From the NCBI GenBank assembly GCA_016110215.1, contig JADWQD010000013.1:1054001-1118000 (forward strand): 64,000 nt of DNA, read 5' to 3'. The notes below the pieces were generated by a model. The model was not told the origin of the DNA. It searched no databases and saw only the letters and a list, made by a program, of their open reading frames with translations. Position numbers and translations under genes: made by a program. Shown here piece after piece: positions 33,014 through 43,758 of the stretch (position 1 is the stretch's first letter; each line of letters starts with the position of its first letter). Source of the DNA: Capronia americana (Eukaryota > Ascomycota > Eurotiomycetes > Chaetothyriales > Herpotrichiellaceae).

Positions 33014-34098
33014 TCATACACAGCGGAATCCGCCATCTACCATGATATCTGTTCCGGTCATGTATCGACTCAACGGCGAGGATAGGAACAAAATCACGTC
33101 CGCAACCTGCGCAAATGTCAGTCACATTGAAAGTCAAGATCGAGCCACGATCCTCACTTCATCAGGCTGCCCATAACGTGCCAGAGGGACTGTGGCCAGA
33201 TATGCCTGCATGCCCGCGGATGGGCCTTCCGGTCGCCTGGTCATCGGTGTCTCAATAAAGCTTTTCCGGTCAGGAGGGAGACGTCCATCAGCGTGCCAAA
33301 CGGAGATGATCTCACCCTGGACAGACGGCATTGATGCGTATCCCCTCCTTGCCATAATTGACCGCGTCCTGCACATGAGATTACGATGCAGTCATCAGGT
33401 CTGAGGGTTGATGCGACTCACATTTCGAGTGATGCCCAGCACCGCATGCTTTGCAGTGCCGTATGTTATGTTCGATCTCGCGCACTTGTGGCCATAGATC
33501 GATGACATATTGACTATCGTGCCCCGGCTCGCTCTGTACCCATCACTGGTGTTAGACACACAATTCTGGCCGACCAGGGAAAGCAGGGGAAATGATATAA
33601 CATGCCCCGGGGTGAGTCCCTCTTGCTTCAGCATGTGTTTGATCTGTTCGCGCTGGCAAAGCCACACTCCGACCATGTTGATATCTATACCAGCCATGAA
33701 CTGTTCTCGAGATGTGTCCACCGACGGGAGGAATGGGCCTGCCACCCCAGCGTTGTTGACCGCATAGTCGATGCGGCCAAACCGTCGGATGGTGGCTTCA
33801 TGAGCATTGATGATTGACTGCTCATCACTCGTGTCGATGTAAAGGACCTCTACCTCAACGTGCGGGTGTTCGTCCCTGAGCCGTTGCGCAACCTTGTCCA
33901 GAGATGACAAGTTGATGTCGCTGATCGCCAACGAGGCTGCTCCGTATTTGGCGAATTGAAAAACCGTAGCTTCTCCGATGCCTAAATATCTGCTTCTGAG
34001 ACTCTATTCGGGCGGACACCAAGCTCACACATACCCTGACCGGCACCTGTAATGAATGCAACGCCTCCATTGAGTAGCCCGAGACCAGTTGATGGCAT
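33014..34098 (-). CDS. Short-chain dehydrogenase/reductase (SDR), classical
   Basis: Exons 34098-34035, 33981-33606, 33533-33422, 33368-33316, 33260-33158 and 33106-33014, giving 266 residues. Cofactor motif TGAGQGIG (17-24), NNAG, the catalytic Ser (NMSSIYG) and Y-x3-K (YGTAK), and the C-terminal MVDGG are all present. The intron 33605-33534 is read as a 72-nt GC-AG intron with a CTAAC branch site. It contains no stop and keeps frame, so if it is not spliced the protein is 290 residues with a 24-residue insert before the catalytic strand. Splicing gives GLTPGASRGTIVNMSS, a normal SDR stretch. Oxidises or reduces an alcohol/ketone; Asp after beta2 (SDIN) suggests NAD(H). Confidence 0.86.
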
Positions 34099-34556
34099 AT
34101 CCGCTCGCTTTTTTTGATTGAGTTTTCGTCAAGATCTGCTTTCCAAAGCCTGAAATACAAACCAGTACTTTGACGACAATGTTTCCTGGCTCAGATATTA
34201 ATCATGTACGGCAGAATCGACACTCGCCGTTAGCCAAACGGGCCGCCGGCATAAACATTGAAGCTCCCCGGGCCGGGCTCTAGGGCCACAAAGGAGGTAT
34301 GTACATACTTGCTGATCTACGAGTAGGCACGTAGGATAACTTTTAGCATGCGACAGATTGCTTCAACATGTATGACCTACAGCATGCGTGCACGTAATAA
34401 GATGCAAGACATAGGATAGTTACCGCATGTACTCGATATGTAGTTTAGAGAGCTAAGTATCTTTGTATCCATCGCAGTCTCGGGCCAAGAGGAAGCCTAT
34501 ATTCGTGAGAGCAGAGTGATCCCCCCTAATAGTCCAGTTGAGAATCCCTTGTTTTA
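34099..34556. other. Intergenic, SDR promoter
   Basis: 458 bp upstream of the SDR start and 3' of the MDR gene. Several AGCATGC-like palindromes around 34350-34430. No gene seen. Confidence 0.45.
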
Positions 34557-35842
34557 TCAAGGTATTATCTTGGTCACCAGTTTCCCGGTGTTTGATCCAT
34601 CGAACAACTTCAACCAGGTCTTCGGCACATCCTCGAACGGGGTTGGAACCACATGTTCCAGCTCGTCGTTTACTGTCAGCTTCCCTTGTTCCAGGGCACG
34701 GATGAATATCTCGGTCACCTCTTGGGCCTTGTGCATATAGTCTGCGGCAATAAATCCCCGGATCTGCAGTCTCATACTGATCACCTGGAAGTAGTCTGAT
34801 AGAACTCGCTTTATTATTAGCAGTGGTCAGGGGCATCTCTAGGCAAGCGCGCCCAAAAGGCTGGGAGAAACAATGTCGTCTTACTCGTCAACAATGTGCC
34901 CTGGTCGGAGTTGTATCCTGAAATTGACCCGCACGCAACGACAACTCCATTCTGCTTGAGTCGGCCCAGCATGGCGTCCAATATTGTACCCTGCAAGTGT
35001 TAGATAGCCCATGGGATCCTTAAGTCAGGCCGAGAGAGAGAGAAAGTCAACAACTCACCCCGACATTGTCAAAGTAGATATCGACATAGCCTTCAGTGGC
35101 TTTGGTAAGATCCTCGAAGAAAGACGGACTTCTGTAATTCAGGCACTTGTCGGCACCTAACGTGTCGACCACAAACTTGCACTTGTCATCAGATCCGGCG
35201 ATGCCGATGACCTCGCTGACACCGATAATCTGTCGACGTGTTCTTAGTATTAGTATTATTATTATTGCATCTTGCCATGTGCCGCGAGAGGGGGTTTCTA
35301 ACCTTTTTTGCTATCTGCACTACCATACTCCCTGTCGCGCCCGCAGCGCCACTCACAACGAGCCGGTGGCTTGGTTTCGCCTCGCCGACCACCACGACGC
35401 CGTAATAGGCGGTAAGGCCTGTCGTTCCAAAGACGCCAAGATATTGTGAGAAGCTCAGGCCGTTGGGCAGGGGCGATAAAGCGGTGGCGTCTTTGGCATC
35501 GAGGACTGCATACTCGTTCCAGTTCACGCGGGCCAGGATAGTTGTACCCTTGGGCAGGGCGTCACTCCTTGACTCGATGACTTCGCACACACCACGCGCC
35601 TGCATGGGCGTGTTGAGGTCGACCGGTTTGACGTAATGACGATCGCTGGGGAGGTCATCGACGGACTTGATCCAGGTCCGCTGGGCAGGATCATTCGAGA
35701 AAAAAAGCACCTTGACGAGAATTTGCCCCGGCTGGAGTGGTTGGAGATCTCTCTCTATCAGTGTGAATGTGGGATCCGGGCCGGAATACGTCGGGGCCTC
35801 CTTGGGACGGTTTGATAAGATCCATGTCCGCGTCCGTACCAT
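34557..35842 (-). CDS. MDR oxidoreductase, alkenal/prostaglandin reductase (PTGR/leukotriene B4 12-HD) type
   Basis: Exons 35842-35303, 35229-35059, 34990-34885 and 34795-34557, 351 residues. It lacks zinc ligands, as expected. SNDPAQRTWI, VFGTTGLTAYYG, VSGAAGATGSMV (NADPH loop), then GADKCLNYRS, YFDNVGG and GSISGYN, all typical of NADP-dependent alkenal double-bond reductases. Reduces the C=C of alpha,beta-unsaturated ketones and aldehydes. It could detoxify enones or saturate an enone before BVMO action, an inference. Co-directional with the SDR and the MFS gene. Confidence 0.92.
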
Positions 35843-36430
35843 GGTTGTTCGGCCGTAATCGTGTAAGGCAAATGGATAATATTATGTTAGAGGATCGTGC
35901 TGCGGATGACTCCGTCGCGACAAGCCGTCAAATCTTCACAATAGCGATTGTGCCAGACCAGACGAAAGATGGACTTTGTGGTGATGGCTTTTTCTATATT
36001 ACAGTCGCAAAAGGAACCATGTCCATCAGAATTGAAGCCGCCTTTGGATCACTACTCACTAGCTGTAACTTTCCTACCTCGCCAGTGTATTACAAATAGC
36101 CCAAGTGAAACTAGAGATAATAGAGTGAAATAAGTAGGCGTGGAAAAGCCATGGGCCGAGGTGATGGAGTTCATTGGCATAACTCAAACGTGACTCGGCG
36201 ATTAGTATCCCCCGTCCTGTTTAGGTAGAAGCCATTCTTGCCAAAATTACGAGGAAACCTGGATCCTGCGAAGCAGTAACCCGCCGACGAGTCTGGAATA
36301 ATTTCCATGTGATGATTTCGGAAAAGTCGGAAACAGCGAGACAATTAATCTGGTGTCGTCTGCCCTCCATATCGATATGTAGGAGTCAATGTTTCCAGCA
36401 GACAGCCTCCCTCTTCTTTTCCAGATCAAA
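35843..36430. other. Intergenic, MDR promoter
   Basis: 588 bp upstream of the MDR start and 3' of the MFS gene. A CGG-N6-CCG (near 35902-35913) is present. No gene seen. Confidence 0.45.
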
Positions 36431-38374
36431 TCAGAAGGTGTCTCCATGCTTCGAAGCCCGACCAGTCACGAATTTCGCCGCCGTCCACTTCCGCACACCG
36501 GGGCCGATGAAATAGAAGGCCCCGACAATGAGATGAGCCGCCAAAAGGATCATCGCAAGCACAACGTGAGGGACAGTGAACCCGGAAACCGCCGTCCACG
36601 GAAACACTGCATAAGTGATGCCAAATCCAGCGATGTTCTTAATCCCGTTGAACATCACTAGCACTGCGTCCGTTCGTGCTTCATACACATCCATCAGGTA
36701 CGCATACAGGATGGACAGCCCGGCGACGAAGCTGAAGAGGCCTGCGAGCAGTCGTCAGTCAGATACCAGCCCCCAAAAGGATCGCAAGATATTGGGGTAA
36801 CATACACCCGAACGAACCGGCCATGGGACCGATCCAGTGACATTTATCGCCCAGGCAAGCACCGAAGACCGCTGTTCCGGCAACGCCCATGGAACCAGTA
36901 ATGAGCAGAAGCACGAATCGAGTTTCTGGATGAGGTTTGATGCCGCTCTTCGCTGCTATGCGTAAGTTTCTCATCTCGTACCAGTCTGCCATATATCCGC
37001 TGACGACGACCGCCACGAGAATGCCAATGAGGGGGGCAACGTAAGAGGTGCCTGTCGCTTTGACGGAAAAGCCGTATACTTGGGTGAAAGCGAAGGTCGA
37101 TACCGTCTGGAAGCATTAATTAGTGGTTTGTCAACGATCTACATCATGTGAGAGGCCTCCTTACCATGACATAATTGGTTACCATGACCATGACGGATCC
37201 CCAGAAGGTGATCATCATCACCACAGGGTGTAGAATGTATGGGAACGGGTAGAGCAGTGCTGATAAGAGGCTAGGTGCGATTGTCAGTAGCTGTGTAACC
37301 GAACATGACGGTGGCACTTGTACCTGTGCACTTTGGCCGTTCCTCCGCCACTCACTCGCCAGAATCGGAGACTGTCGATGTATGTCCTGCGCGTTTTGTC
37401 TGCAGTCGTGCTTGCAGTGTACTGGGTCTCTGGGAAGAAGAGGAAGAGCAAAACCGCAGTGGCGAGTAGAAGAATGACCATGATCCACTGTGTCCATCTC
37501 CAGCCATGGTCGCTGGCAGCTAGTCAGCGTACGGTCTGTCGATATTGATAGTGTGACTCACCTATAGATATATGCTCCAATAAGAGGACCCATGGGGAAC
37601 CCAGCACCCTCAAAGACCAAAAGAGTGGTCACGGCCCTAGCGCGGTACTTGAGATGAAATACGTCGCCGATGACTTGAGGGGCGAGAACTTCTGGAGACG
37701 CCAGAAACGCAGAAGCAATGATGCGAGCGGCCAAGAGATTGGAGAAGGTGGTGGCCTTAGCACCCCAGATCGATACCAGACCTCCAGCGAGAGCGCAGAG
37801 CACGAATGTCAATCGGACGCCGTAACGATTGGCCACACCGACCCATATCAAGGAGGCCGATCCATATGCCAGCGAGGAGCCCGCAATCAGATAGCTGGCT
37901 GTTGCGAAAGAAATCTGAAACTCTTGGGTGATTGCCGGGAATGCCGGTCCATTTATCACAATCTGGTGGCACAATAAGTCAGTACAACTGCTTGAAGGTT
38001 GTCGCAGACTATCGCTGGCCCCATCTCAATGGAATCTTGTGAGGGACAAAAGCCCAGATCATCGAGACATGTTGCGGGAAATCAGACTTACGTTGGCTGT
38101 CCCAACGTACCTGCTGAGCTGTTACCAATGGCCACCAGGGGGGGAGAGTCCAGAGGGAGAGCATTGCAACCCTCGTTGCAAAGCTGTGGCAAGTGTCGTG
38201 GAAGACTCACATCCAAACGCACAGCACCGCGAGCACGGTGAGCTTTTGTGTCGTAGGCCAGTTGAGCGGATCGTGGACATCGTCGGAGAAGGTTTCATGG
38301 CCGAGATCTTCGAGGTGCACCTCTTCTTCTCCTGTGACCTTTTCTGCAGAGATGATAGAATCGGAAACGGCCAT
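36431..38374 (-). CDS. MFS transporter, DHA1-like drug/organic solute family
   Basis: Seven exons: 38374-38211, 38110-38092, 37962-37562, 37512-37324, 37270-37165, 37106-36806 and 36741-36431, giving 496 residues. Exon 2 is only 19 nt and is needed to join CVWM to YVGTAN and the TM1 region (INGPAFPAITQEF). Marks include DPLNWPTTQK before TM1, the loop WVGVANRYGVRL, and EVLAPQVIGDVF, FEGAGFPMGPLIGAY and FFPETQY. Twelve membrane spans expected; plasma membrane. Family members export drugs, toxins or metabolites. It shares a divergent promoter with an SDR. Confidence 0.88.
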
Positions 38375-38906
38375 GATGAATTGAAAGACGATCGGTCGAC
38401 ACTCCGTAAATGGCCGTGGAAAAGCACCGTCGTCCACGTGGCGAACTTGCATGTAATGTATAGATAAATACATGCAGAGCATTGACAGACTAAGGATTCC
38501 CCGAGCCTTGCCGACCCACCTTACCGTGGCCTCGTCTTGGAGGGCGGGCTGGATCCCCCGGATATCCCCCGCCTCCGCAACAGGCGGGGACTGCACTCCG
38601 TGCCACGATGTTAGACAGTCCGGGGCTCGATGATACGGTATCTTCGGCTTCATTCCATTCGGGGCAGGCTAGCCGCTTCGGCACCGTGCCAAACTCATCT
38701 AAAGGATGGTTCCGATACTTACCCATCATAGCCACGTAGCCCCGGAGACTTTGGAAACCTTAGCACCCTTGAGACAAGGCTGAGCACTGGGGAAAGCGCT
38801 CGAGCAGTTTCCATTCCGGAGATAAAAGGCCTGAATACGAGCCTGGAAGGCCGATTGACCATATCACCTCTTACCACGCTCGTATCATCATCTGAGTTAA
38901 GAGAAC
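38375..38906. promoter_or_regulatory. Bidirectional promoter, MFS (-) / SDR (+)
   Basis: 532 bp between divergent starts. It carries two CGG-N10-CCG motifs and a GATAAAAG TATA-like box at 38820-38827, about 80 bp before the SDR ATG. Confidence 0.6.
38585..38675. promoter_or_regulatory. Two CGG-N10-CCG motifs
   Basis: 38585-38600 and 38660-38675, each beginning CGGGG and ending CCG with a 10-base spacer. Both lie in the MFS/SDR divergent promoter. The spacing is used by Put3-type binuclear-cluster dimers. Confidence 0.4.
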
Positions 38907-39867
38907 ATGTCTGAAAAGCTCATCGTACTTGTGACCGGCGCGGCCACCGGGTTCGGAGCTCTTACGGCTCGAACTCTAGCGAAGTCTGGTCACCAGGTAT
39001 ACGCCGGAATTCTGCCAGCTGACGATGGCACCAACGCATTCTATGAAGAGACCAGGGAGTTCGCAAGGGCGAACAAGGTCCATATTGTGCCTGTGCAACT
39101 GGACGTGACAGATGATGCCTCAATCCGAGCGGCGGTTGATACAATCATCTCGGAGAAAGGATCTATTGATGGCCTTATCCACAATGCTGGTGAGTTGCAA
39201 ACCTCGGCCAGAGAGGTGGTTCTGCCGATTAACGTCAATGATAGGACTTCTTGCGTACGGTCCAACAGAAAGCTTTCTGCCAGAACAATTCACCAAACTT
39301 CTCGAAGTCAATTTGGTTGGTCCGCAAAGAGTCAATCGGATTGTAGTGCCGCACATGCGTCGCAAAGGTCGCGGAGTCCTCATTTTTGTCTCTTCAGCCA
39401 GTGTATACGGCTCCAGTGCTCCTTTTGCCGGAGCATATTTTGCGAGCAAAGCTGCAGTGGACTCTCTGGCCCAGGTCTATCAACTTGAACTGAGTCCCTT
39501 CGGAATCGAGACATCTATTATTCTCCCGGGCTTCTTTCCAACGGGTACGAATATATTCGCCGCAGCACTGCGTCCCGGCGATACTCAAAGGGCCGAGGAG
39601 CTCTGGTCTCCACCAAGTCCACTGGCTGGCTGGGATGCGGTGCTTCAGGAGAGCGGCAGAAAGCTTCTTAGCCCTGAAGCCAGACCGCAAGCTGTCGCTG
39701 ATGCGATTGATCGTGTCATCAATGCCGAACATGGCAAGAGGCCATTCAGAGCTATTGTTGAGTATGATGGAGGACAAACCGAAATCTCTGCGGGTGTCCA
39801 TGACTTGGTTAGAGATAGATATCTCACGAGATTTGGTTTTGGTGAGCTTTTGAAGCCCAAGAACTGA
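38907..39867 (+). CDS. Short-chain dehydrogenase/reductase (SDR)
   Basis: Exons 38907-39189 and 39245-39867, 301 residues. Cofactor motif TGAATGFG, LDVTDD, HNAG (across the intron as IHNAG|LLAYG), Ser in FVSSASVYGS and Y-x3-K as YFASK. The extended C-terminus (RAIVEYDGG) matches the retinol/17-beta-type SDR branch that acts on lipophilic alcohols. No signal peptide. Divergent from the MFS transporter, suggesting co-control. Confidence 0.92.
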
Positions 39868-40542
39868 TACAAGTCCAAGTCGTATTGTGCACCTTCCGCC
39901 AGAGAGGTATGAATTGCCTTCCGGCACAACCGGTTCCAGCGTCGATTACTACTCGTAGAGGTTCCAATGGTTGTGGTAGCACTCCTCTGTGAAATTAATT
40001 TGCCGTAGTTGTGACCATTGAAAGCGTATTGATTCCGGAAGCTACGGTAGTGAATTCGACCAGTGAATCCAAGACGGTAACGCTGATGCCTGGCTACTGT
40101 AGTCGGAGGCGTAAAATCCCATCGGGCGCATTAATTGTGTCGAAGACCCGGCCTACGTCAAGGCCTAGGGTGAGCCTTCAGAGTTCTGCTCGGGGAGTGC
40201 TCAGTAACATTCAGGTAAGGTTTCAGTTGAAGCTCGGTTCAAAGTAGCCTTCGGTCATTCTCCAAACCAAACGGCATATGGCAATTAGCCTTCTCGTTCG
40301 CGAGCAATAGCGGTAATACTGCAGGAGAGACGCCTTATAACTTGAAGCCTCAGTTGTCTGCTATCCAGGATTGTGATCAGTATGGCTAGCTCGAAGCTAG
40401 TGAGGTGTCCCTTGTCCTCGTTGATCATCCGAGAATCCGGAGATCTCCTTGGAAGGTCGAATTGACAAGAGGAGCGAGAAGAATGCTGGATATGTCCGAA
40501 CTGGATTTCTGTTACTGAGGAGCCTTGATCGGTAGTGTTCGA
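39868..40542. other. Intergenic, convergent 3' flanks
   Basis: 675 bp between the SDR stop and the DUF6314-like stop (genes converge). Nothing coding recognised. Confidence 0.5.
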
Positions 40543-41163
40543 TCAAGGCCTGACAAAAGTCGTCTCAATGTGTTGATCTTTCTTAGGTCCCAGAACCTCA
40601 TGTACCGTCGTCCAGGAAGCGAGCTTGAAGGGAGAGTCCTCGCTTGGTCGAGTCAGCGTGAAAGCGTAGGAGCTACTGTAGAAGTCCTCCACGCAGAGAT
40701 GACCACCGGTTCCGTGGAGGACAAGCCTGCTATCGGATCCCGATGTCTGACTCTCATCAAAGGATATGTCTATTTTGTGGAACAGGTAGTCGATGGTCTC
40801 AGTCCCTGGTTTTGTGAACCAGATACTTATGGTATGCCCATTTTCGGATTTCTGTAAGCGCCAGATGTATTTTCTCGAAAAGGCGAAAGTAGGAACACCG
40901 GTCAGCTTGTTACCCGTGACCATCATCATCTCGAACTCTCCGTGTTCATGGTATAGGAGCTCCGCATCGGCAACGTGCAGCTTTCCATCGGGGTCAATTA
41001 CAGGCGAAGGCGACGGCCTGGTTGTGAAGAGAGCTTGACCGGCGCATCGCCCCGACGGTTCCGAAGGGTCTGCGCTTCGCAGTTGGCGATTGAGAACCCA
41101 AGTCCCGGCGAGTTCTTCGAACAGGCCCCTCAGAAAAGCCGGGTCAGAAGGACGGGCCGCCAT
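40543..41163 (-). CDS. DUF6314-like protein
   Basis: Single exon, 206 residues from ATG at 41163; the frame runs a little upstream but only through TTG. Visible features fit the DUF6314 lipocalin-like fold: LAGTWVLNRQLRS at the start, PSGRCAGQALF, LLYHEHGEFEM, FSRKYIWRL, HLCVEDFYSSSYAF and a W-containing C-terminal strand. Function of the family is unknown; small beta-barrel binding proteins are likely. No signal peptide in the chosen model. It marks the right end of the accessory block. Confidence 0.75.
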   Translation of the reverse strand: MAARPSDPAFLRGLFEELAGTWVLNRQLRSADPSEPSGRCAGQALFTTRPSPSPVIDPDGKLHVADAELLYHEHGEFEMMMVTGNKLTGVPTFAFSRKYIWRLQKSENGHTISIWFTKPGTETIDYLFHKIDISFDESQTSGSDSRLVLHGTGGHLCVEDFYSSSYAFTLTRPSEDSPFKLASWTTVHEVLGPKKDQHIETTFVRP

Positions 41164-42012
41164 GGTGTCAGTGAGAAGGAAAAGTGCTGCAGCGTGCAGC
41201 ACCAACGCCAATGCAAGGGATCTTGAAACTTGACGAGGGGGGACGGAGAATAGTTTGTGAATTTCAAAAGTCGCAGCGGAGGCCTCGGCGAAACCTTGCC
41301 AGCGAAGGGCTTTCGTTAGGCTCTCTCTCCACGCTCCCCTAATGTGGTGGAGGCTTCTGTCTCGCGCCTAAACTTAACTGGCCGGTGTACGCAGGCGGTT
41401 AGCTACCTAGGATCGCCAATCACCTCCTTGTGCGCATGATGTCAGGCTGCCTCTGATTGTTCTCGGGAAGCCTCAAATTAATCGACCATAGGCAAACGAC
41501 AGGGAGGAGAGCGTGCTGTAATGAAGCAGCTCAGTTCATTTCCCGCACTGACCTATCCGCGGTCCTTCTGCTAGATACCGGGATTATCCTGCTCAAGGAG
41601 TCACACCGGCCAATTGCAAAATCGCCCGTTGAGTGCTTCCAGCCAAAGTGCAACCTTATCATCCACAATCATGCAAGCTGAAGAATGTCCCTCGAGCTTG
41701 ACCTCTTTTGCCTCCGTATGTTTGCCCTTCTGGAGCATCCATCCAACCCCCCGCGTCGAATGCGATCCAGCATGTCTTAGGTTTCTTCCCGCGTCTTTCA
41801 CTCCTTCCTGACTCTATCTCGCTGCTGTCGGTGGTATGGTAGCAGCCTCTTCACTCGTTTGAGTCGCGAATCGATGCGACAACCCAATATGCACGCTGTT
41901 TGCTCGACCTGACACCGATACAGCCATATCTCTACACACGCTCTTTTACCCACAAAGCCACAGATCGCCGCCGCCGCCGCTCTCCTCCCACTTCGATAAG
42001 AGATATTCCGCG
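41164..42012. other. Divergent intergenic, DUF6314 (-) / 8-Cys membrane protein (+)
   Basis: 849 bp. Short frames only. It separates the catabolic block from ordinary chromosomal genes. Confidence 0.5.
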
Positions 42013-43200
42013 ATGACAAGAATGCGCGCCTCCATCCTCGCACTATGCGCCAGTCTTTTCTCCCTCCTGCATCTTGTCTCGGGCCAGAGCATTGTTCCGA
42101 CGGCATCCTCCCCACAATTCCCTGGTTGTGCAGTCGGTTGCGCCGTCCTACTCCAGGCGCAGTCCTCCTGCGTCCCGCCGAACGTCGCAACAACCAACCA
42201 GATCACATATGAGAACTGCTTCTGTCAAAGCGGTATATTACAACCCCTCTACAGCACTCCCGACTCTATCTGCGCCGGTGAATGCACAATTGAATCGGAT
42301 AGAGATTTACTGCAAACATGGTTCACGGGGTTCTGTCAACAAGTCGGCCAAGGGGTGGACCCTTTGGCCACCGCCTCAGTGACCGTTGTGACCGTCACAA
42401 GCTATTCCACTCCTCCCCCAACCGCTACAAGTACTGGAACCGGAAGCGCGTCAGCTGCGGCACCTTCAACCCAGCAGTCTTGGTAGGTACATTGTGGGCT
42501 CTTTGGGATGTGCGCTAATTGGATCCTAGGATCGAGGGACACTGGCGATGGATTTTGATGCTCGGTATCTTAGCAGTGGGACTCCCATTGTTTGCGTGGC
42601 TATTGGTCTGTCTGAAACGTCGTCACCGGAGGAAGCTTGAGGATCGGAGAGCTGCAGCCTCCGGGTTTCCTACCAGCGACGAGAAAAGAGCTGGGGCTCG
42701 CTCAGCTACTCCAGAACTCTGGGGCCCGCATCAGGTAAGAAGCGGTTTGATTTAGACTGTCTACGGGGTACCATGCTAACCTTTGGTTCAAGCACATGCA
42801 TCACACGAAAGGGTGGGAATATCATAACGACCCGGCGATCGTTGGAAGTGGTGCGCTTGCATCATCCTCCAGTAGACGAGACAAGAAGTTGAAGCGAGAA
42901 TCATCCTCGCACCGCAATCAGCGTGGCCAGCCTGAGATGACACAATTCAGTGACGGCAGACCCACTAGTAGGCCGCCTGCCTCACGGCGGCAATCGTCCA
43001 AGGGGAAATCAAGGGGCGACGAGATACGGCCGGTCGACTCTCGCGGTTCCCACATGGATCCTGCGAATAGGAGTCGCAGCAGGAGTCAGAAACGGAGGGA
43101 CCCCGACAGTGACCTCGAAAGAGACGCCGGTGACCCGCAGCACGAGAGGCGACTACGCGAAGTCAGGGGCAGTCACCGGAAAAGAGACAACCCTAGATGA
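42013..43200 (+). CDS. Single-pass cell-surface protein with 8-Cys (CFEM-like) ectodomain
   Basis: Exons 42013-42482, 42530-42734 and 42793-43200, 360 residues. A signal peptide (about 1-24, SILALCASLFSLLHLVSG) is followed by an ectodomain with eight cysteines (C-x3-C, C, C-x-C, C, C, C over about 38-112) in CFEM-like order. Then come a Ser/Thr-rich stalk and one membrane span (WILMLGILAVGLPLFAWLLVCL) with a KRRHRRK stop-transfer. The cytosolic tail is long, basic and Ser/Arg-rich (RSRSRSQKRRD). CFEM proteins take part in surface sensing, adhesion or heme uptake; the tail suggests an anchored sensor. The eight-Cys match is by eye, so CFEM is tentative. Confidence 0.8.
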
Positions 43201-43758
43201 ATGTCACGAGAGCAGTTGAATTTTATGAATTGTTACGATCCGTCCTTCTTCCACCGTCTCGTTTGGTTTACCGCCTGCACATGGAAGACCAAGTTGTCAT
43301 ACTGACAGCCTGGAGAGTATTTCTCCAGGAAGTGGAGCACCCGGACTGCAGTGTCGAATCCTCGATCGTTTTGTCCTCTCCATCAGCATCTCCGGACACT
43401 TCGATGCGGCATCGAGTCCCAAAGCGCCCAAAGTGGCTTAGTTCCCACCTCGCATTATCGCGAAACAATCTTTCGCAGCCTCACTCCCACACTTTGTACC
43501 GATCTCGGGTCAACGAAAGTCGCATAGCTCCCACCACGTTCGGAGCCTGTCGGTCTTAACCATCCCAAGCTCCATGTCAAGTCCGATGCAATGACGGCTC
43601 CTGCTCATCGGTGAAAAAAGATATAACTACAGCAGGTAGGTGCTCAGGTAACATGTTTCGTCCTTTACGCTACAAACACTTCTGTCTATAAAAAGCAGGC
43701 CAAGGAGCAGGGAAATACAAAGCCAATTTTCACATCGTTTAGAGTTCCTTTTTGTAGT
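43201..43758. promoter_or_regulatory. MFS promoter with TATA box
   Basis: 558 bp upstream of the next MFS gene. A TATAAAAAG box at 43687-43695 lies about 65-70 bp before its ATG. No gene seen. Confidence 0.55.

Noticed and set aside
32703..33137. 144-codon minus-strand open frame
   Set aside because: Overlaps the last SDR exon in another frame and has low-complexity composition.
4885..39867. Secondary-metabolite biosynthetic cluster
   Set aside because: No PKS, NRPS, terpene synthase or DMATS within the window; enzyme set fits catabolism better. A backbone gene outside the left edge cannot be excluded.
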